The translations under genes were made by a program, and so were the position numbers. Below are positions 42,776 to 54,450 of a stretch of DNA of 64,000 nucleotides, one piece after another. Location of the stretch: positions 57,054,859-57,118,858 of the forward strand of contig JALIGW010000001.1 of the NCBI GenBank assembly GCA_023053685.1. Reading direction: 5' to 3'. Every line of letters begins with the position of its first letter. Positions within the stretch are counted from its first letter, which is position 1. The notes under the pieces are model-generated. The model had not been told where the DNA came from, did not search any database, and worked only from the letters and a program-made list of their open reading frames with translations. This DNA comes from Diadophis punctatus similis. Taxonomy: Eukaryota > Chordata > Lepidosauria > Squamata > Dipsadidae.

Positions 42776-43471
42776 GTCATCTACATGTATCTCAACTGTT
42801 GTCTTCAGTTCTCCATCGAGGCATCCATCCAGGCATCCATCTAACCATCCATGTATCCATGTATTCATCAATCCATCCATCCCCAATCATAATGGAATTT
42901 AAAATGATTTTAAAGTCAGCAGACCTGAAGGACCAGGTTGAGGACAGATCATCTTGAAGAAAATCTTTTTGGTCATTAAAAGTTAATACCACCTTAACGA
43001 CACAACTTCACCATCGTAAAGTCAGCCAATATATTTCACATGGACCATGTTAGTATAAGTAAAGCTTTGTAATATTTTCTGGACTACAAACATTTTGGTT
43101 GGAGTAGCAGCAGGTATTAGATAGTAACATTAAAAAAAATCCTGGAAGAAAGTTAGTTAAAAAACAATCTTAATTTGGAAAATTCAAAGGATTTGGAATA
43201 TACTATGATTACTTTTGTGCTAGACATCTCCAGCAGATTCTTGATTTTTGCCTAGTTGTGGTCAAAACTTGGCAAAGGCATTTTCTAGCTAGACTCTGCT
43301 ACCAATAGCTATATTACTGCAGTTAAAATACAGTAATTCTTGACATAGCACTAGAAATTTCTGGAAGTTGAAAGGTGTAATAACTATTTTCAAATAATTA
43401 ATAGTCAATTTTTTAAAAGGAACCTTAAGTTGTTCAAGTGTAGCCTGTGTTCTGAGAGTTAGGCTACCTCT
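42776..43471. other. Calpain intron sequence
   Basis: A degenerate (CCAT)n-like patch at 42822-42884. Otherwise nothing recognised. Confidence 0.45.
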
Positions 43472-43482
43472 GTACACACATC

Positions 43483-43760
43483 GATCAAACCGGTCAGTCC
43501 TAGAGGAGATCAACCCTGACTGCTCTTTAGAAGGCCAGATCCTGAAGATGAAACTCAAATACTTTGGCCACCAAATGAGAAGGAAGGACTCACTGGAGAA
43601 GAGTCTAATGCTGGAATTGAGGGCAAAAGAAGAAGGGGACGACAGAGAATCAGGTGGCTGGATGGAGTCACTGAAGCAGTCAGTGTAAGCTTAAATGGAC
43701 TCCGGGGGATGGTAGAGGACAGGAAGGCCTGGAGGAACGTTGCAAGTAACAAAAAAAAAA
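43483..43760 (+). mobile_element. BovB (RTE) LINE 3' end with 11-bp target duplication
   Basis: The + strand encodes the typical RTE/BovB C-terminal tail in degenerate form (GQILKMKLKYFGHQMRRKDS, then LEKSLMLEL). It ends in a short A-rich tail. GTACACACATC is exactly repeated at 43472-43482 and 43761-43771. 5'-truncated and inactive. Confidence 0.88.
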
Positions 43761-43841
43761 GTACACACATCTAACTGGGAGAAAGTCACATTGAACTTAT
43801 GCCTTAGTACATGTGGTGTGGATAAGGAAGTGTAACAGGAT

Positions 43842-44302
43842 CCTGGGCTTAGAAAGCTTAGAACTACGTCGCCTTCGGCACAACCTAAGCATAGCTCATA
43901 AAATTATCTGCTACAACGTCCTTCCTGTCAACGACTACTTCAGCTTCAACCACAACAATACACGAGCACACAACAGATACAAACTCAAAGTGAACCGCTC
44001 CAAACTTGACTGTAGAAAATACGACTTTAGCAACAGAGTGGTAAATGTCTGGAACTCACTATCTGACATTGTGGTTTCATCACCAAACCCCCAAAACTTT
44101 ACCCTTAGACTGTCCACTGTTGACCTCACCCGATTCCTAAGAGGTCAGTAAGGGGCGTGCATAAGTGCACCAGTGTGCCTACAGTCCCTGTCCTAATGTT
44201 CCCTCTTATCAGTACCAATCTTATAACATTATAAACAATGTTACATCTATGTATATTACCAACACGTACTTGACAAAAATAAATAAATAAAATAAATAAA
44301 CT
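43842..44302 (+). mobile_element. CR1/L2-type LINE 3' end, longer copy
   Basis: Encodes about 100 residues of the LINE C-terminus with few lesions (LELRRLRHNLSIAHKIICYN, NRVVNVWNSL, RLSTVDLTRFLRGQ, stop near 44149), then 3' UTR and (AAATA)n. TGTAACAGGAT (43831-43841) recurs as its reverse complement at 44303-44313, so the flanks are inverted rather than direct. Confidence 0.87.
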
Positions 44303-44313
44303 ATCCTGTTACA

Positions 44314-45280
44314 TTTTCTTATTAGTACGGGATATTTCATTCATCTCCTATCACAGCACATGCCTTTTCCTCTTTCTTAAAATTAATTAATAAAGTTTAT
44401 AAGAATAATTTTCCTGGCTGTTTTATAAAGTGAAGACAAATAGTGAAGCTCAGTTGTAGAGCAGAAGGTGTTTTGCATTTAAAAGGCTACATATGTGATT
44501 CTATACAAGGTAGTAGAATCTCAATGTTAATTTTAATTGAAAGCAATTATCTCAATCCACATTCATTGAAATATCCATTTTGCACAATAGTCATGTTGTT
44601 TCTCAGATTTTTTTTCTTTGTTTTTCCACCTGAAGATTGGTTTTTGAAAAGTGAGGGTAAAGAAAGAAGAGTACTTTACTCTTCTTCTAAGAAGTCTTTG
44701 CTTGTTTTGCATTTTCTGAGTCATGCCATATCTGGTTATTTAAGTGACAGATAACATTTTTTTTAATACTGTCAGCCTTCCAGATCCAATGTGGCAGCTG
44801 AGAAACAAAGCAGGTTTCAGTTTTATCTCATGCATTGACAAGAGAATTGCCAATTACATTCAGAGCCCTGGAATCTTTGGAGCACAAAGCAGAAAGAACA
44901 CAGCTTGATTTGCAGATGCCAGGCAGTGCTGACAGCTTGGAGCAGCTTGTTTTGATTTGTAAAGTGAGCCAATTTAACAACAGGAATCCCCAAAGGGAGC
45001 AGGATTGGAACACAGAACTATCATTCCTGACACAGCCTGAGTTCCCCACCCTTTAGTCATAGATGTAAAGCGTTGGACTTTATTATATTTAAAAATATAA
45101 TATTAACTTCAAATTGAGGTAGTGACTGTATTCCAGACAGTTTTCTTGAAATAGGTGTGGCACGGCTTTCTCCCAGGATGTTTTTCAATGTTGCCAACTA
45201 GCCAAATGCCTTGGAATCTTTTGATGGTTCCCAGGCAAGTGCTGACCAAGGCCAAATCTGCTTTACTTATGAGCTCAGTC
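44314..45280. other. Calpain intron sequence
   Basis: No repeat recognised. Overlapping frames at 44828-45056 on both strands have no supporting motif. Confidence 0.4.
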
Positions 45281-45426
45281 ATATGTCTATGGAGATTCTC
45301 AGTCATCCAGGTTATAGTTGTCCCCAAAGTGGTTTTTCAAAAGGCAAGTGGACTTTGTTTTTCCTTGAAGATGTTTCACTTCTCACCCAAGAAGCTTCTT
45401 GAATGAGAAGCAAAACATCTCCAAAT
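45281..45426. mobile_element. Penelope-like terminal fragment, interrupted by a LINE
   Basis: TATGGAGATTCTCAGTCATC, GTTTTTCAAAAGGCAAGTGG and GAAGATGTTTCACTTCTCAC match the Penelope terminal block. GAATGAGAAGCAAAACATCT continues in the opposite direction. After the LINE, 45765-45800 resumes with GAAAGTC and TTTTGAAA of the same block. Confidence 0.6.
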
Positions 45427-45764
45427 AAAATGTAAACCGCTCAAAACTCGACTGCAGAAAATACGACTTCAGAAACAGAGTGATCAATGCCTGGAATGCA
45501 CTGCCTGACTCTGTGGTTTCTTCCCCAAACCCCAAAAACTTTAACCTTAGACTGTCTACAGTCGACCTCTCCCCATTCCTAAGAGGTCTGTAAGGTGCGT
45601 GTATAAGCGCACCATCGTGCCTACCGTCCCTGTCCTTCTGTCCTATTGTCTAAATTTACCTATACATACTTTGCTTTTGCTAATGTTTATATCATACCTG
45701 TTATCTTGTACACGTGTTGACAAAATAAATAAATAAAAATAAATAAAATAAAATAAAATAAACA
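45427..45764 (+). mobile_element. CR1/L2-type LINE 3' end nested in Penelope fragment
   Basis: Coding tail (NRVINAWNALPDSVVSS-like, RLSTVDLSPFLRGL), 3' UTR with AGGTGCGTGTATAAGCGCACC and an (AAATA)n tail. Confidence 0.82.
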
Positions 45765-45800
45765 AAAACAAAGAAAGTCATTGCCTTTTGAAACAGCTCA

Positions 45801-46154
<354 letters not shown>

Positions 46155-46369
46155 TTTAGCAGCCTTGATTGGAATTTCTGGTTATCTTTGTATTAGTTAA
46201 TAGTTGTGGGACGAGAAAGGAGGTGTTTGGGTCTTTTGTTTCCTTCCGTGAACTTTGGTTGCTTTCCTTCCATTAGAAACTGAAACCACTAAAATGCAAG
46301 AGAACTCCTAGGCCATGGCACTCTGATGACTCAGGCATAAACGGTCACAATGAGATAACAACCATGCAT

Positions 46370-46680
46370 AACAACAGAGTTGTCAACGCCTTGGAACATT
46401 TTACCTGACTCAGTAGTTTCTTCCCCAAACCCCAAAAACTTCAATCTCAGATTATCCACCATCGACCTCACCCCATTCCTAAGAGGTCGGTAAGGGGCGT
46501 GCATAAGTGCACAATCGTGCCTACCATTCCTGTCCTAATGTACACATATATTCTTACCTCTTTTATTCTTATTCATGCTTGTACTATTACATATATATTC
46601 AATCATGTTTTACTGTTTATACTTTGCTTATAATCATATATGCTTGACAAATAAACAAATACAAATACAAATACATAAAC
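46370..46680 (+). mobile_element. CR1/L2-type LINE 3' end
   Basis: Same subfamily as 23510-23763: coding tail ending RLSTIDLTPFLRGR-like, GGGGCGTGCATAAGTGCACA, and (ACAAAT)n. Confidence 0.82.
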
Positions 46681-47261
46681 TATTCAAGAAAGGAAGCAAT
46701 CTAAAGTGGAAAAAAAGAAATAGATTTAAACAGATCTTCCCTCATTGCACTAGACTAGAGAAGCAAGAATAAAAAAATAGACAGTGTTCCACCCCAAAAG
46801 CAAAGAGGGAAGAAACAATGCCCTGGTCACGGCTGGTAAGACAATCTACCAAACTAAACAGCCAGAAAACTCCATTCCTCCACACAATGATGATGTTACC
46901 TAGCCTGCTGATGTGTCCAGGAAGAGACACAAGCTGAAAAAAACACCAAGAACTGAACAACTCAGCCTAAATTCTCCACTATGGCAGACACATATCATGT
47001 CATTGATTTGCCCATAATCAAAACCACACAATCCTGTATGTTATGCTTAAAATTAAAAATACTATCTTTTAAAAATCTAGAATACTTTGATGTAGAAATT
47101 TGATACTAAGTTTACACTTCCACCCAATAGGCAAAAATCTGTTGGCTTGTTATTTTTGCACTTTAATAATAATGGATAGGAATTAACACTGGCCAAATAG
47201 CTAATTTACTGATCAGAATAAAGGAAGATGCCTTTGAATTAAGCTGATAACTGCAGTTTTC
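46681..47261. other. Calpain intron sequence
   Basis: Nothing recognised. Confidence 0.4.
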
Positions 47262-47420
47262 TTAGCCACAGTATGGAAGTGGTTTATCAGGGCTTCTTCC
47301 AGGATGGTTTTCAATTTCCTGCCTGGCCTATAGTTCTGATTTTCTCTGATCATTTACCATTCAAGAATTTACCTGGCCCAACCTTGCTCAGCTTCCTTAC
47401 AAGATCTTTACAAGATCACC
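47262..47420 (-). mobile_element. Possible degenerate 5S/tRNA-derived SINE
   Basis: GGAAGTGGTTTATCAGGGC at the left and TTACCTGGCCCAACCTTGCT plus CAGCTTCC at the right resemble, in reverse, the internal promoter part of 5S-related SINEs. Strongly diverged. Confidence 0.35.
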
Positions 47421-48189
47421 CAGCTGCTCTACCCTGCTGAGACATCTTTACAATTCATTTCACCTTTTAAACATCCTCATGGCATGGCTAAGTAAATTCC
47501 AACCCATGCAGTGATTGCTCCTGGATTAAGACCAGTCTTAGTGCCCTCCACTCCAGGGGTGTTAGCTTATAACTCCTAGAATCCCCAAGCAGAGTGGCCA
47601 AAGGCTAGAGAGAATTAGACTGCTTACTTTTTAGTATCAGTGGATGCTTAAGAACTCTTTCCTTTTGTGTTAGTCTCTTCTGGGCCTTTGGCCATTTGAA
47701 GAATTTGGAAACATAGGAGTGAAAGAGAGACAGGGGTTGCTAATCTTTTTGCCAACTCTGGCAGCTTGATTGGCAGACGTTAGCAGTAAACTAGCTGGAT
47801 TTTATGCCAGCTAAATTAACTCTTAATTTATTTTAAACCTGAAAAATCACATAAAATGCTGGATGGGGATTCCTATAAATGTGTGTTGATATATAATAGT
47901 CTTCTAGCTAAATTAAGCTAAATGGTATTATTGATTTTTATTTCATCTATTTTTATAAACATTTTAAGTGGCCCTGTCCCTTAATCAGGGTAACCACCCT
48001 ATGGTGTACTGTATCTGCTATCAAAATCTTCCATCAATTAGCTTCCCTCAACTATTGAACCTCAACTATTCATATGTTTCATTTGTCTGTTCTGAACTTT
48101 CATGATTGTGCTTCAGTCTGAAGAAGTTTAGATAAGTTGATAAATTTCTGTTAACTGTTTGATTTGGATTGATCTTTCATGACCATTGT
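47421..48189. other. Calpain intron sequence
   Basis: Nothing recognised. Confidence 0.4.
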
Positions 48190-49090
48190 TGTTTTTAAAA
48201 AGTGTCTATTAATATTGGGTTTTAAAAGTGTTTTAACATGTATTTATTTATTTATTTATTTATTTATTTATTCATTCATTCATTTATTCATTTATTCATT
48301 TATTTATTTATTTATTTTGTCAAAACATGTACGAGATAACGGGTATAAGTATAAACATAGACATAAACACAGGAAATGGGTATGAATAAATGGGGATAGT
48401 AGGACAGGGACGGTAGGCACGCTGGTGCACTTATGCACACCCCTTACAGACCTCTTAGGAATGGGGTGAGGTCCACAGTAGACAGTTTAAGGTTAAAGTT
48501 ATGGGGTTTTGAGGATGTAACAACAGAGTCAGGTAGTGCATTCCAGGCATTGACCACTCTGTTGCTGAAGTCGTATTTTCTGCAATCGAGTTTGGAGCAG
48601 TTTACATTAACTTTGTATCTATTGTGTGCTTGTGTATTGTTGCGGTTGAAGCTGAAGCAGTCATTGACAGGTAGGACATTGTAGCAGACAATTTTGTGTA
48701 CTACACTTAGGTCAGACCGTAGGCGGCGTAGTTCTAGGTTGTCCAAGCCCAAATTTTCAAGCCTGGTGGCAGTTGTAAGCCGTCTAACATGTTGTAAGCC
48801 ACCCTGAGTTGCATTTGCAAGATGGGTGGCCATAAAAATAGAAAAATGACTAAATACACGAATAAGGTGGGTGGGATTTTTCTTCTTTTGTAATAGCTGT
48901 CATTTTAAAACAACAATAGAGTGCTTTTTTTAAAAAAAAATTGTGTGTTAATATTGGTTTTAAAAGTGTTTTAACATGTTGTAAGCTGTCCTGAGTTGCA
49001 TTTTTGAAATGAGTGGCCACAAAAATAGAATAAATGAATAAATGAATGAATAATAAAGTGGGTGGGATTTGTCTTCTTTTGCAATAGCTT
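48190..49090. repeat. Tandem duplication; first unit split by a LINE
   Basis: Unit 2 (about 48930-49090) reads TTAATATTGGTTTTAAAAGTG, TTTTAACATGTTGTAAGC, CCTGAGTTGC and GTGGGTGGGATTTGTCTTC. Unit 1 has the same series but is interrupted between TTTTAACATG (48231-48240) and TAACATGTTGTAAGCC (48785) by a LINE. Confidence 0.82.
48242..48784 (-). mobile_element. CR1/L2-type LINE 3' end, longest copy, minus strand
   Basis: On the minus strand it encodes about 120 residues of the LINE C-terminus (LRRLRSDLSVVHKIVCYNVL, NRVVNAWNALPDSVV, KLSTVDLTPFLRGL), then 3' UTR and a (TAAA)n/(GAATA)n tail. TAACATGT is repeated at 48234-48241 and 48785-48792. Confidence 0.9.
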
Positions 49091-49588
49091 ATGGATGATG
49101 GATTGTCAGAAAAAGGGAAGAAGGAATATGCTTTTTATGTCTCTTTCATAATATCTGATACAAAAGTATTCCTTCGTAAGCACTATCCGTAGAAACATAC
49201 TTCAGATTTCTCAAATGTCTAAATCTCTCTCCCTGTCTCTTTCTCCTCCTTTTGCAGTCCACTAGAGTAGCACAATCTAGGGAAATAAAGCTTAATGTAC
49301 TACCCACCATAGAAAAGGTTAATAAAATCACAAGGGATTTTCTGACAAGTTTTCTAAAGAAGACTGAATTCTGCCCTGAGAAAATAAAACTGACCTCAGG
49401 GTAATGAGTCATGCCCTTTTTTGAAAAGGTCTCCTGCTGGAGAAACTGAATTGGTGCAAATATTAACATCACAGGCTGTTGCTTCTTCTTCTCAGCCATC
49501 AATTACAATTCAAAATCCGCACCGAATTTATTCAGATAAATAAGTAGTGACATGGCTTTAATGAAGGAGTCACATTCAGGAAATGTTA
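49091..49588. other. Calpain intron sequence
   Basis: Nothing recognised. A 118-codon minus frame at 49146-49502 has no motif. Confidence 0.4.
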
Positions 49589-49596
49589 CTCCACTT

Positions 49597-49799
49597 CAGG
49601 GGTGAAATTCAGCAGGTTCTGACAGGTTCTGGAGAACCAGCAGCAGAAATTTTGAGTAGTTCGGAGAACCGGCAAATGCCACCTCTGGCTGGCCCCAGAG
49701 TGGGGAGGGAATGAGGATTTTACAATTTCCTTCCCCTGCCACGCCCACCAAGCCACGCCCACAGAACCGGTAGGGAAAGTTTTTGAATTTCACCCCTCC
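49597..49799. mobile_element. hAT-like MITE (family D), single-unit copy
   Basis: Starts CAGGGGTGAAATTCAGCAGG and ends AATTTCACCCCTCC. CTCCACTT (49589-49596) and GTCCACTT (49800-49807) are a 7-of-8 duplication. It carries one GGATTTTACAATTTCCTTCC unit where the copy at 39505 has about four. Confidence 0.85.
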
Positions 49800-49807
49800 G
49801 TCCACTT

Positions 49808-50235
49808 CTTCTTGAGCTGAGGGAATGCAATTTTTACTTTGGGATATTGAGTATGTAGCCAAAAAAAGCCCAATAGTGCTCATTTTAAAAGCACATCAAA
49901 TTTTATTACATACAGCGAAAGAGAAATAGAATTAAATAGTTAGGAGTTCAGTTTCAAAATTCTATGGATTGGTAGTGATGGAGATGATGAATTGATGCTT
50001 GGAGGTAAATAGCTTTATGTGCTGAGGGATATGCTTTTCTGGATTGCACTCCAGAAAAGAAGTAGGATCAGGACAAACATTGGATGGAGCAAGAAGAAAA
50101 TGTTTCTAAACATGCATATTTACATTTCTACTTCATTAATTAAACATAGTTATGAGTATTTTCCATGTGTTTAAAATTGTTCCCATATCAAAAATTAAAG
50201 CCAAAAAAATAATAACCTGAAATAGAGGATTATTG
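49808..50235. other. Calpain intron sequence
   Basis: Nothing recognised. Confidence 0.4.
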
Positions 50236-50452
50236 AATGGATTTCCCAATGGTGCTTTTTCAAGAGGCAACTGGACTTTCTGTTTTTTCTTTGAAGACGT
50301 TTCGCTTCTCATCCATTCGTTCTCGTTTCTCATTCGTTCTTGAATGAGAAGCGAAACGTCTTTAAAAAAAAGCAGAAAGTCCAGTTGCCTCTTGAAAAAA
50401 CACCTTTGGGACAACCATGACCTGGATCACTGAGAATCTCCATAGACATATT
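50236..50452. mobile_element. Penelope-like terminal fragment, inverted pair
   Basis: TTCAAGAGGCAACTGGACTT and its reverse complement AAGTCCAGTTGCCTCTTGAA face each other around a centre near 50325-50340. TGGTTGTCCC-type and CTCCATAGACAT ends follow on the right. Confidence 0.7.
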
Positions 50453-51316
50453 GAATTGATAGTTACAGTCTTACTAGGGTTGAATTTAAATCTTCCCATA
50501 CAAACTTTACCTAAATCCAGACAATGAGACAGAAGCTCAATCACTCAGTTGGCTTGGGATTGAGATATGCCATTATGTATATTGTGCATATTGATGATAC
50601 CTGACCCCATGCTGTCAGATTCTCTTATTCAATGTCCTAATTTAGAGGCTAAACAGAAGAAATAAAAGTGTTGACTATAAAGCAAGATCCTAAGGTGGAT
50701 TTTCTCCTCTTTATTAATACTAACTGAAACTGACCACAGAGATTGAAGCAGAACCATACTAGCATTCAAACACAGTACAAAAATTACAACGACAGATGGC
50801 ATTGATAGTTACTAAGAGATCAAGAAGGATCGGGAGAATCAGGTCACAAGCCAGACATCCACTAGCATAATCAATGGCATCTCAGTACTACATGCAGGGT
50901 TGAAACCTGACTGAAAAGGTCCAGATAAGCTACTCCCACCAGGCACTAACATCAGCTCCACAAACTTACTTGAAAAGGAAAGGTTGGGGATTAATTGTAA
51001 ATTATCTAACACTATTGGGTACAGTAATGTTAATTGATAAGGAGTCATGCCACCACTTTTTTCAGAACAGACGGAACCTCATTAAAGAGTGAATTTACCA
51101 TTGCTTGGACCCAAGCACATGTTGCCTTCCCCAAAACACCCAAAAAAGGGAGCATGGATCTAATATGTACACACACACACACACACTGGCTGCCTATACT
51201 ATTATTCCCTTGTGATTCACAGGCTCAAATACTTTCCAGATGGCCGAGCAGGACCTCACCACAGACATCGAAGTGGGACCTGACTGGGTGGCGTACAACT
51301 CAGAATCTTTCCTTTA
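50453..51316. other. Calpain intron sequence
   Basis: Short (CA)n at 51169-51186. Otherwise nothing recognised. Confidence 0.4.
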
Positions 51317-51324
51317 AGTTAGAG

Positions 51325-51459
51325 CAGGGGTAGGCAAAGTTGGCTCTTCTATGACTCATGGACTTCAACTCCCAGAATTCCTGAGCTAGCATGATTGGCT
51401 CAGAAAGTCTGGGAGTTGAAGTCCATGAGTCATAGAAGAGCCAACTTTGCCTACCCCTG
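51325..51459. mobile_element. Palindromic hAT-like MITE (family A), 135 bp
   Basis: Ends CAGGGGTAGGCAAAGTTGGC and GCCAACTTTGCCTACCCCTG are perfect inverted copies, and the arms stay paired almost to the centre near GCTAGCATGATTGGC. Perfect 8-bp duplication AGTTAGAG (51317-51324, 51460-51467). Confidence 0.93.
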
Positions 51460-51467
51460 AGTTAGAG

Positions 51468-52249
51468 TAATATAAACATATGTGGCTTTACAAGGAGGGT
51501 GGGGGTGGGAATACTACCCTTGAGGAGTCCCTGACAGTTAATTAAATTGACTAAGAAAGGTGTGAAAGAGTAATCACCGAGGTTTTTGCAGATATCTGGT
51601 TTTTTTTAAGAAATAAAAAGCAGTGAGACTAACAACGGATGTCTAGATAAATAATTTCTTGCCGTAGGTAACAAGGCTCAGCTGGATAACTCCAGCAGTT
51701 TCTTTCAACTCCAGGAAACAAAGTTGCTAAAACACACTGAGCGCTCCATTTTTGATGTAATGCAATATCATCAAATGGAATGAAGTACAGTACATTCTAA
51801 ATCTCTCTCTTCTAGTATAATTCATTAAACTGGATTACATATTGGTAGAAGAAGTTGGAAGTTCTTGTAGCAAGAAACACACCTCTTCTAAAGTATTTCT
51901 TTGGTGTATACATCTCACTGGCAGCCATAGTTTCCAAATGCATGTCTAGTTTCAAAGCAGTCTGCACAGATGATGAGAGTATGCATATACCGTTCTAGAT
52001 CTCAGGTCTTCGGATTTTCAAGATGAACATGTAGGTACAGTATGAAAATCACTTCCAATTGAATATATGTGTTCTACTTCCCCGAGTCTCTCAACTCACA
52101 GGACTTCTCTTTTTTTATTGATTTATATTGAAGTGCTGGCAGTAACTAGGATAAATAATTATTTAAATTACTGCTACTGGTAATAATAATTCATTAAATA
52201 ATTCATTAATCGAGAATGAATGAATATTGTTTTTCATTTTCCATTGAAG
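51468..52249. other. Calpain intron, upstream of the second visible exon
   Basis: No repeat recognised. Ends in a pyrimidine tract (TTGTTTTTCATTTTCC) with two possible acceptors, GAAG at 52249 and ACAG at 52255. Confidence 0.5.
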
Positions 52250-52322
52250 GCACAGGTCAGAAATCCATGTTTATTTGTGGATGGAATAAGCAGATTTGAT
52301 ATTCTTCAAGGACAAAAAATAG
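52250..52322 (+). CDS. CAPN13: Calpain (CAPN13-like), exon before the catalytic Cys
   Basis: 73 bp from the first acceptor, or 67 bp from 52256. Both keep phase 0 with the upstream exon, differing by an Ala-Gln pair. The peptide reads VRNPCLFVDGISRFDILQG then QKI plus the first base of a Gly codon, and the donor is GTAAGG. This is the calpain stretch leading into the catalytic QG-x-x-G-D-C-W loop. The ISRFDI-QG pattern is what I associate with CAPN13 rather than CAPN14. Exon length is close to the short second coding exon of classical calpains as I remember it. The intron to the next exon is 5.0 kb. Confidence 0.85.
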
Positions 52323-52868
52323 GTAAGGCATTGAATATTTAAGTAATAAGAGTATGGGTCTGGAAATATCCCTGGTTGCCTGGTTCTACTCTTTCTTCAT
52401 TAAAGGTTTTCAGTGGATCTTGTGTATTCATAAAATGTTCTCCTAATGGTCAAAGCTATTCCTAGGAGAAATAGGACATAAAACAATAGCACCACAGAAG
52501 AATTTGTGTTGGGAAATTACCAGCCAGGCAAGGAGGAGGGATCAAATGGGGAGTTAGCCTTGAGTTGTTGGGCAGCTGCAAGAGACCTAGGATTGATCCT
52601 AACCCCCCACCCCTTTATCTGTTTCTTCCCAAGGGAGGGCGAGCCATCTGAGTAGATTCTTGTACTATAGGTAGAATACAATAAAGTAGCCAATTTGAAT
52701 CTTTCACATGTTGATCTGATTGCTTACAACTGGCAATTTGTGGCTTCCAGCAATTTGTATTAAGAGGTATAATATCTTTGATAATGGATGTAGGATGTAA
52801 CCATTATGAATAGAACACATTGATAATCTTCTCTGTTAATTTGTATAATCCAGACTGAGAGTCATACC
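52323..52868. other. Calpain intron sequence
   Basis: Nothing recognised. Confidence 0.4.
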
Positions 52869-53507
52869 CAGTGGTGGGTTCCTACCAGTGCAGTCCACTC
52901 TTTAGCACCGCTAGCGGCCCGCTGATGACGTCACAGTACCGGTGCGGTCGGTTGCTGGTGCCTGGGCGCCACCATTTTTAAAAAAAAATTTTTTTACATT
53001 TAAAAAAAAATGTCTTCTGTGCATGCCCAGAAGCCGAGCTTCCAGCACTGCACATGCGCTGCCTTCCTACCCCACAGTGAGTCCAAGCAGGGGAGGATGG
53101 CTGAGGGAGCGTGTGAACGCTGAAAGAATGGGCGGCAGGAGCTATCTACATTCCCCTCCCTTGAGCAGTCCAAGAAGCCACGAACACGCGGTGATGATCC
53201 CAGGCATTTTCGCATGTTTGAGGCTTCTCGAGCTGCTGAGGGGAGGGGGAATGGGCAGCAGGAGCTTAGGATCATCGAATGGGGAGAAGCATTCAGGCCG
53301 GACGGAGCCTCCAAGAAGAACCACTACCGCGGTCTTGCTGCTCCCGCTGCGGGGGCTACGTTGCGGGTGGGCAATGCCCCCCCACTTCTCCGGCCGCTGC
53401 CAAGCTCCCGAGGCCCACACCCACCCGGTCACATGGCTGACAAGCCACACCCACAAAATAAGCCACACCCACAGAGTGGTAGTAAAAAAATTAGGAACCC
53501 ACCCCTG
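52869..53507. mobile_element. hAT-like MITE (family C), 0.64 kb, GC-rich interior
   Basis: Ends CAGTGGTGGGTTCCTACCAG and TTAGGAACCCACCCCTG. Interior has TGATGACGTCA, a poly-A/T patch at 52977-53010, then GC-rich sequence with inverted segments (GCATGTTTGAGGCTTCTCGA region), then ACCCACCCGGTCACATGGC and ACACCCACA blocks common in this family. Flanking duplication is too diverged to call. Confidence 0.72.
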
Positions 53508-54196
53508 CATATGCCATATATTATCACAGCATATTCTATAATTTCACTTTGCATTGTAGAAAGTGCTCCTTCCCCTACCCCCAAACCGCTCTTCAGGTTC
53601 ATGACAAAATCTGTATTCTACCATTTTGAGATAAGGGGGGAAAAAAATCTCTATTCGCTGTCTACTTTCCCCACTTTTTTATTTTATTTTATGGTCCTCT
53701 TCTAGCCTACCTTACTTGTACTTTTGATACCCACCCTGTCTTTTGAACAGGACTGTATTGACTATTGCCTGACATGGTGTTAAGTGGAAGAGAACAGAGT
53801 TTGGTCCAGGAAGCAATCTCACCAAAGTTAAGCTGTCGGAAGCCTAGTGATTTCAGAGGGAGATTTAAGCATACATTTGATTTTATGCTCTGAATTTCAT
53901 CCATCAGCTTTGCAATAAATACAAAACAGCAGAAAACAGGTGCTAGAGATTGATAAGTGAAAAGAAAAGCCGATGGGGTATAAACTGGTAGCGGAGAAAG
54001 CATAGTTCCAAATAGGAAACCGATGATGTGTGACGGATGTGTTTTTGGGGGGGGGGAAAAGAAAATTAAGCTTTGATTAGGAGAGGTTTAAAGAGAAGAA
54101 AGATAATTTGGCTGATAAAGCAAGATGGTACAAAGAAGCAAGGCAAATGACAAGTGAAGAAAAAAAAAGAATAGGATATGGGTGAAAGAAAATGTG
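53508..54196. other. Calpain intron sequence
   Basis: G-run at 54044-54056. Nothing else recognised. Confidence 0.4.
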
Positions 54197-54450
54197 TTTA
54201 TTCATTTATTTATTTGTGAGATTTATATACCGCCTCACAGTGCAAGCACTCTCTAAGCGGTTTACACCAGTAAGCAATGTATATTTATATTGCCCCCAAC
54301 AATCTGGGTCCTCATTTTACCTACCTCGGAAGGATGGAAGGCTGAGTCAACCTTGAGCCGGTGAGATTTGAACTGCTGACCTGCGGATCACAGTCAGCTA
54401 AAGTGGCCTGCAGTACTGCTCTCTAACCGCTGCACCACCTCGGCTCGTGT
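54197..54450 (-). mobile_element. tRNA-derived SINE (Sauria-type), minus strand
   Basis: Read in reverse: GAGCCGAGGTGGTGCAGCGG head, B-box-like GTTCAAATCTCACC, CAGCCTTCCATCCTTCCGAG body. The left end is a (TTTA)n run and TATATACCGCCTCAC. Confidence 0.88.

Noticed and set aside
48444..48833. 129-residue conserved protein as a host gene
   Set aside because: It recurs in at least nine truncated copies with the same 3' UTR and A-rich tails; it is a LINE C-terminus.
52861..53515. 8-bp target duplication for the 0.64-kb MITE (GTCATACC / CATATGCC)
   Set aside because: Too few matching positions to claim.
52942..53705. Overlapping + frames of 199 and 163 codons and antisense frames
   Set aside because: They fall across the GC-rich family-C MITE, with no domain or splice support.
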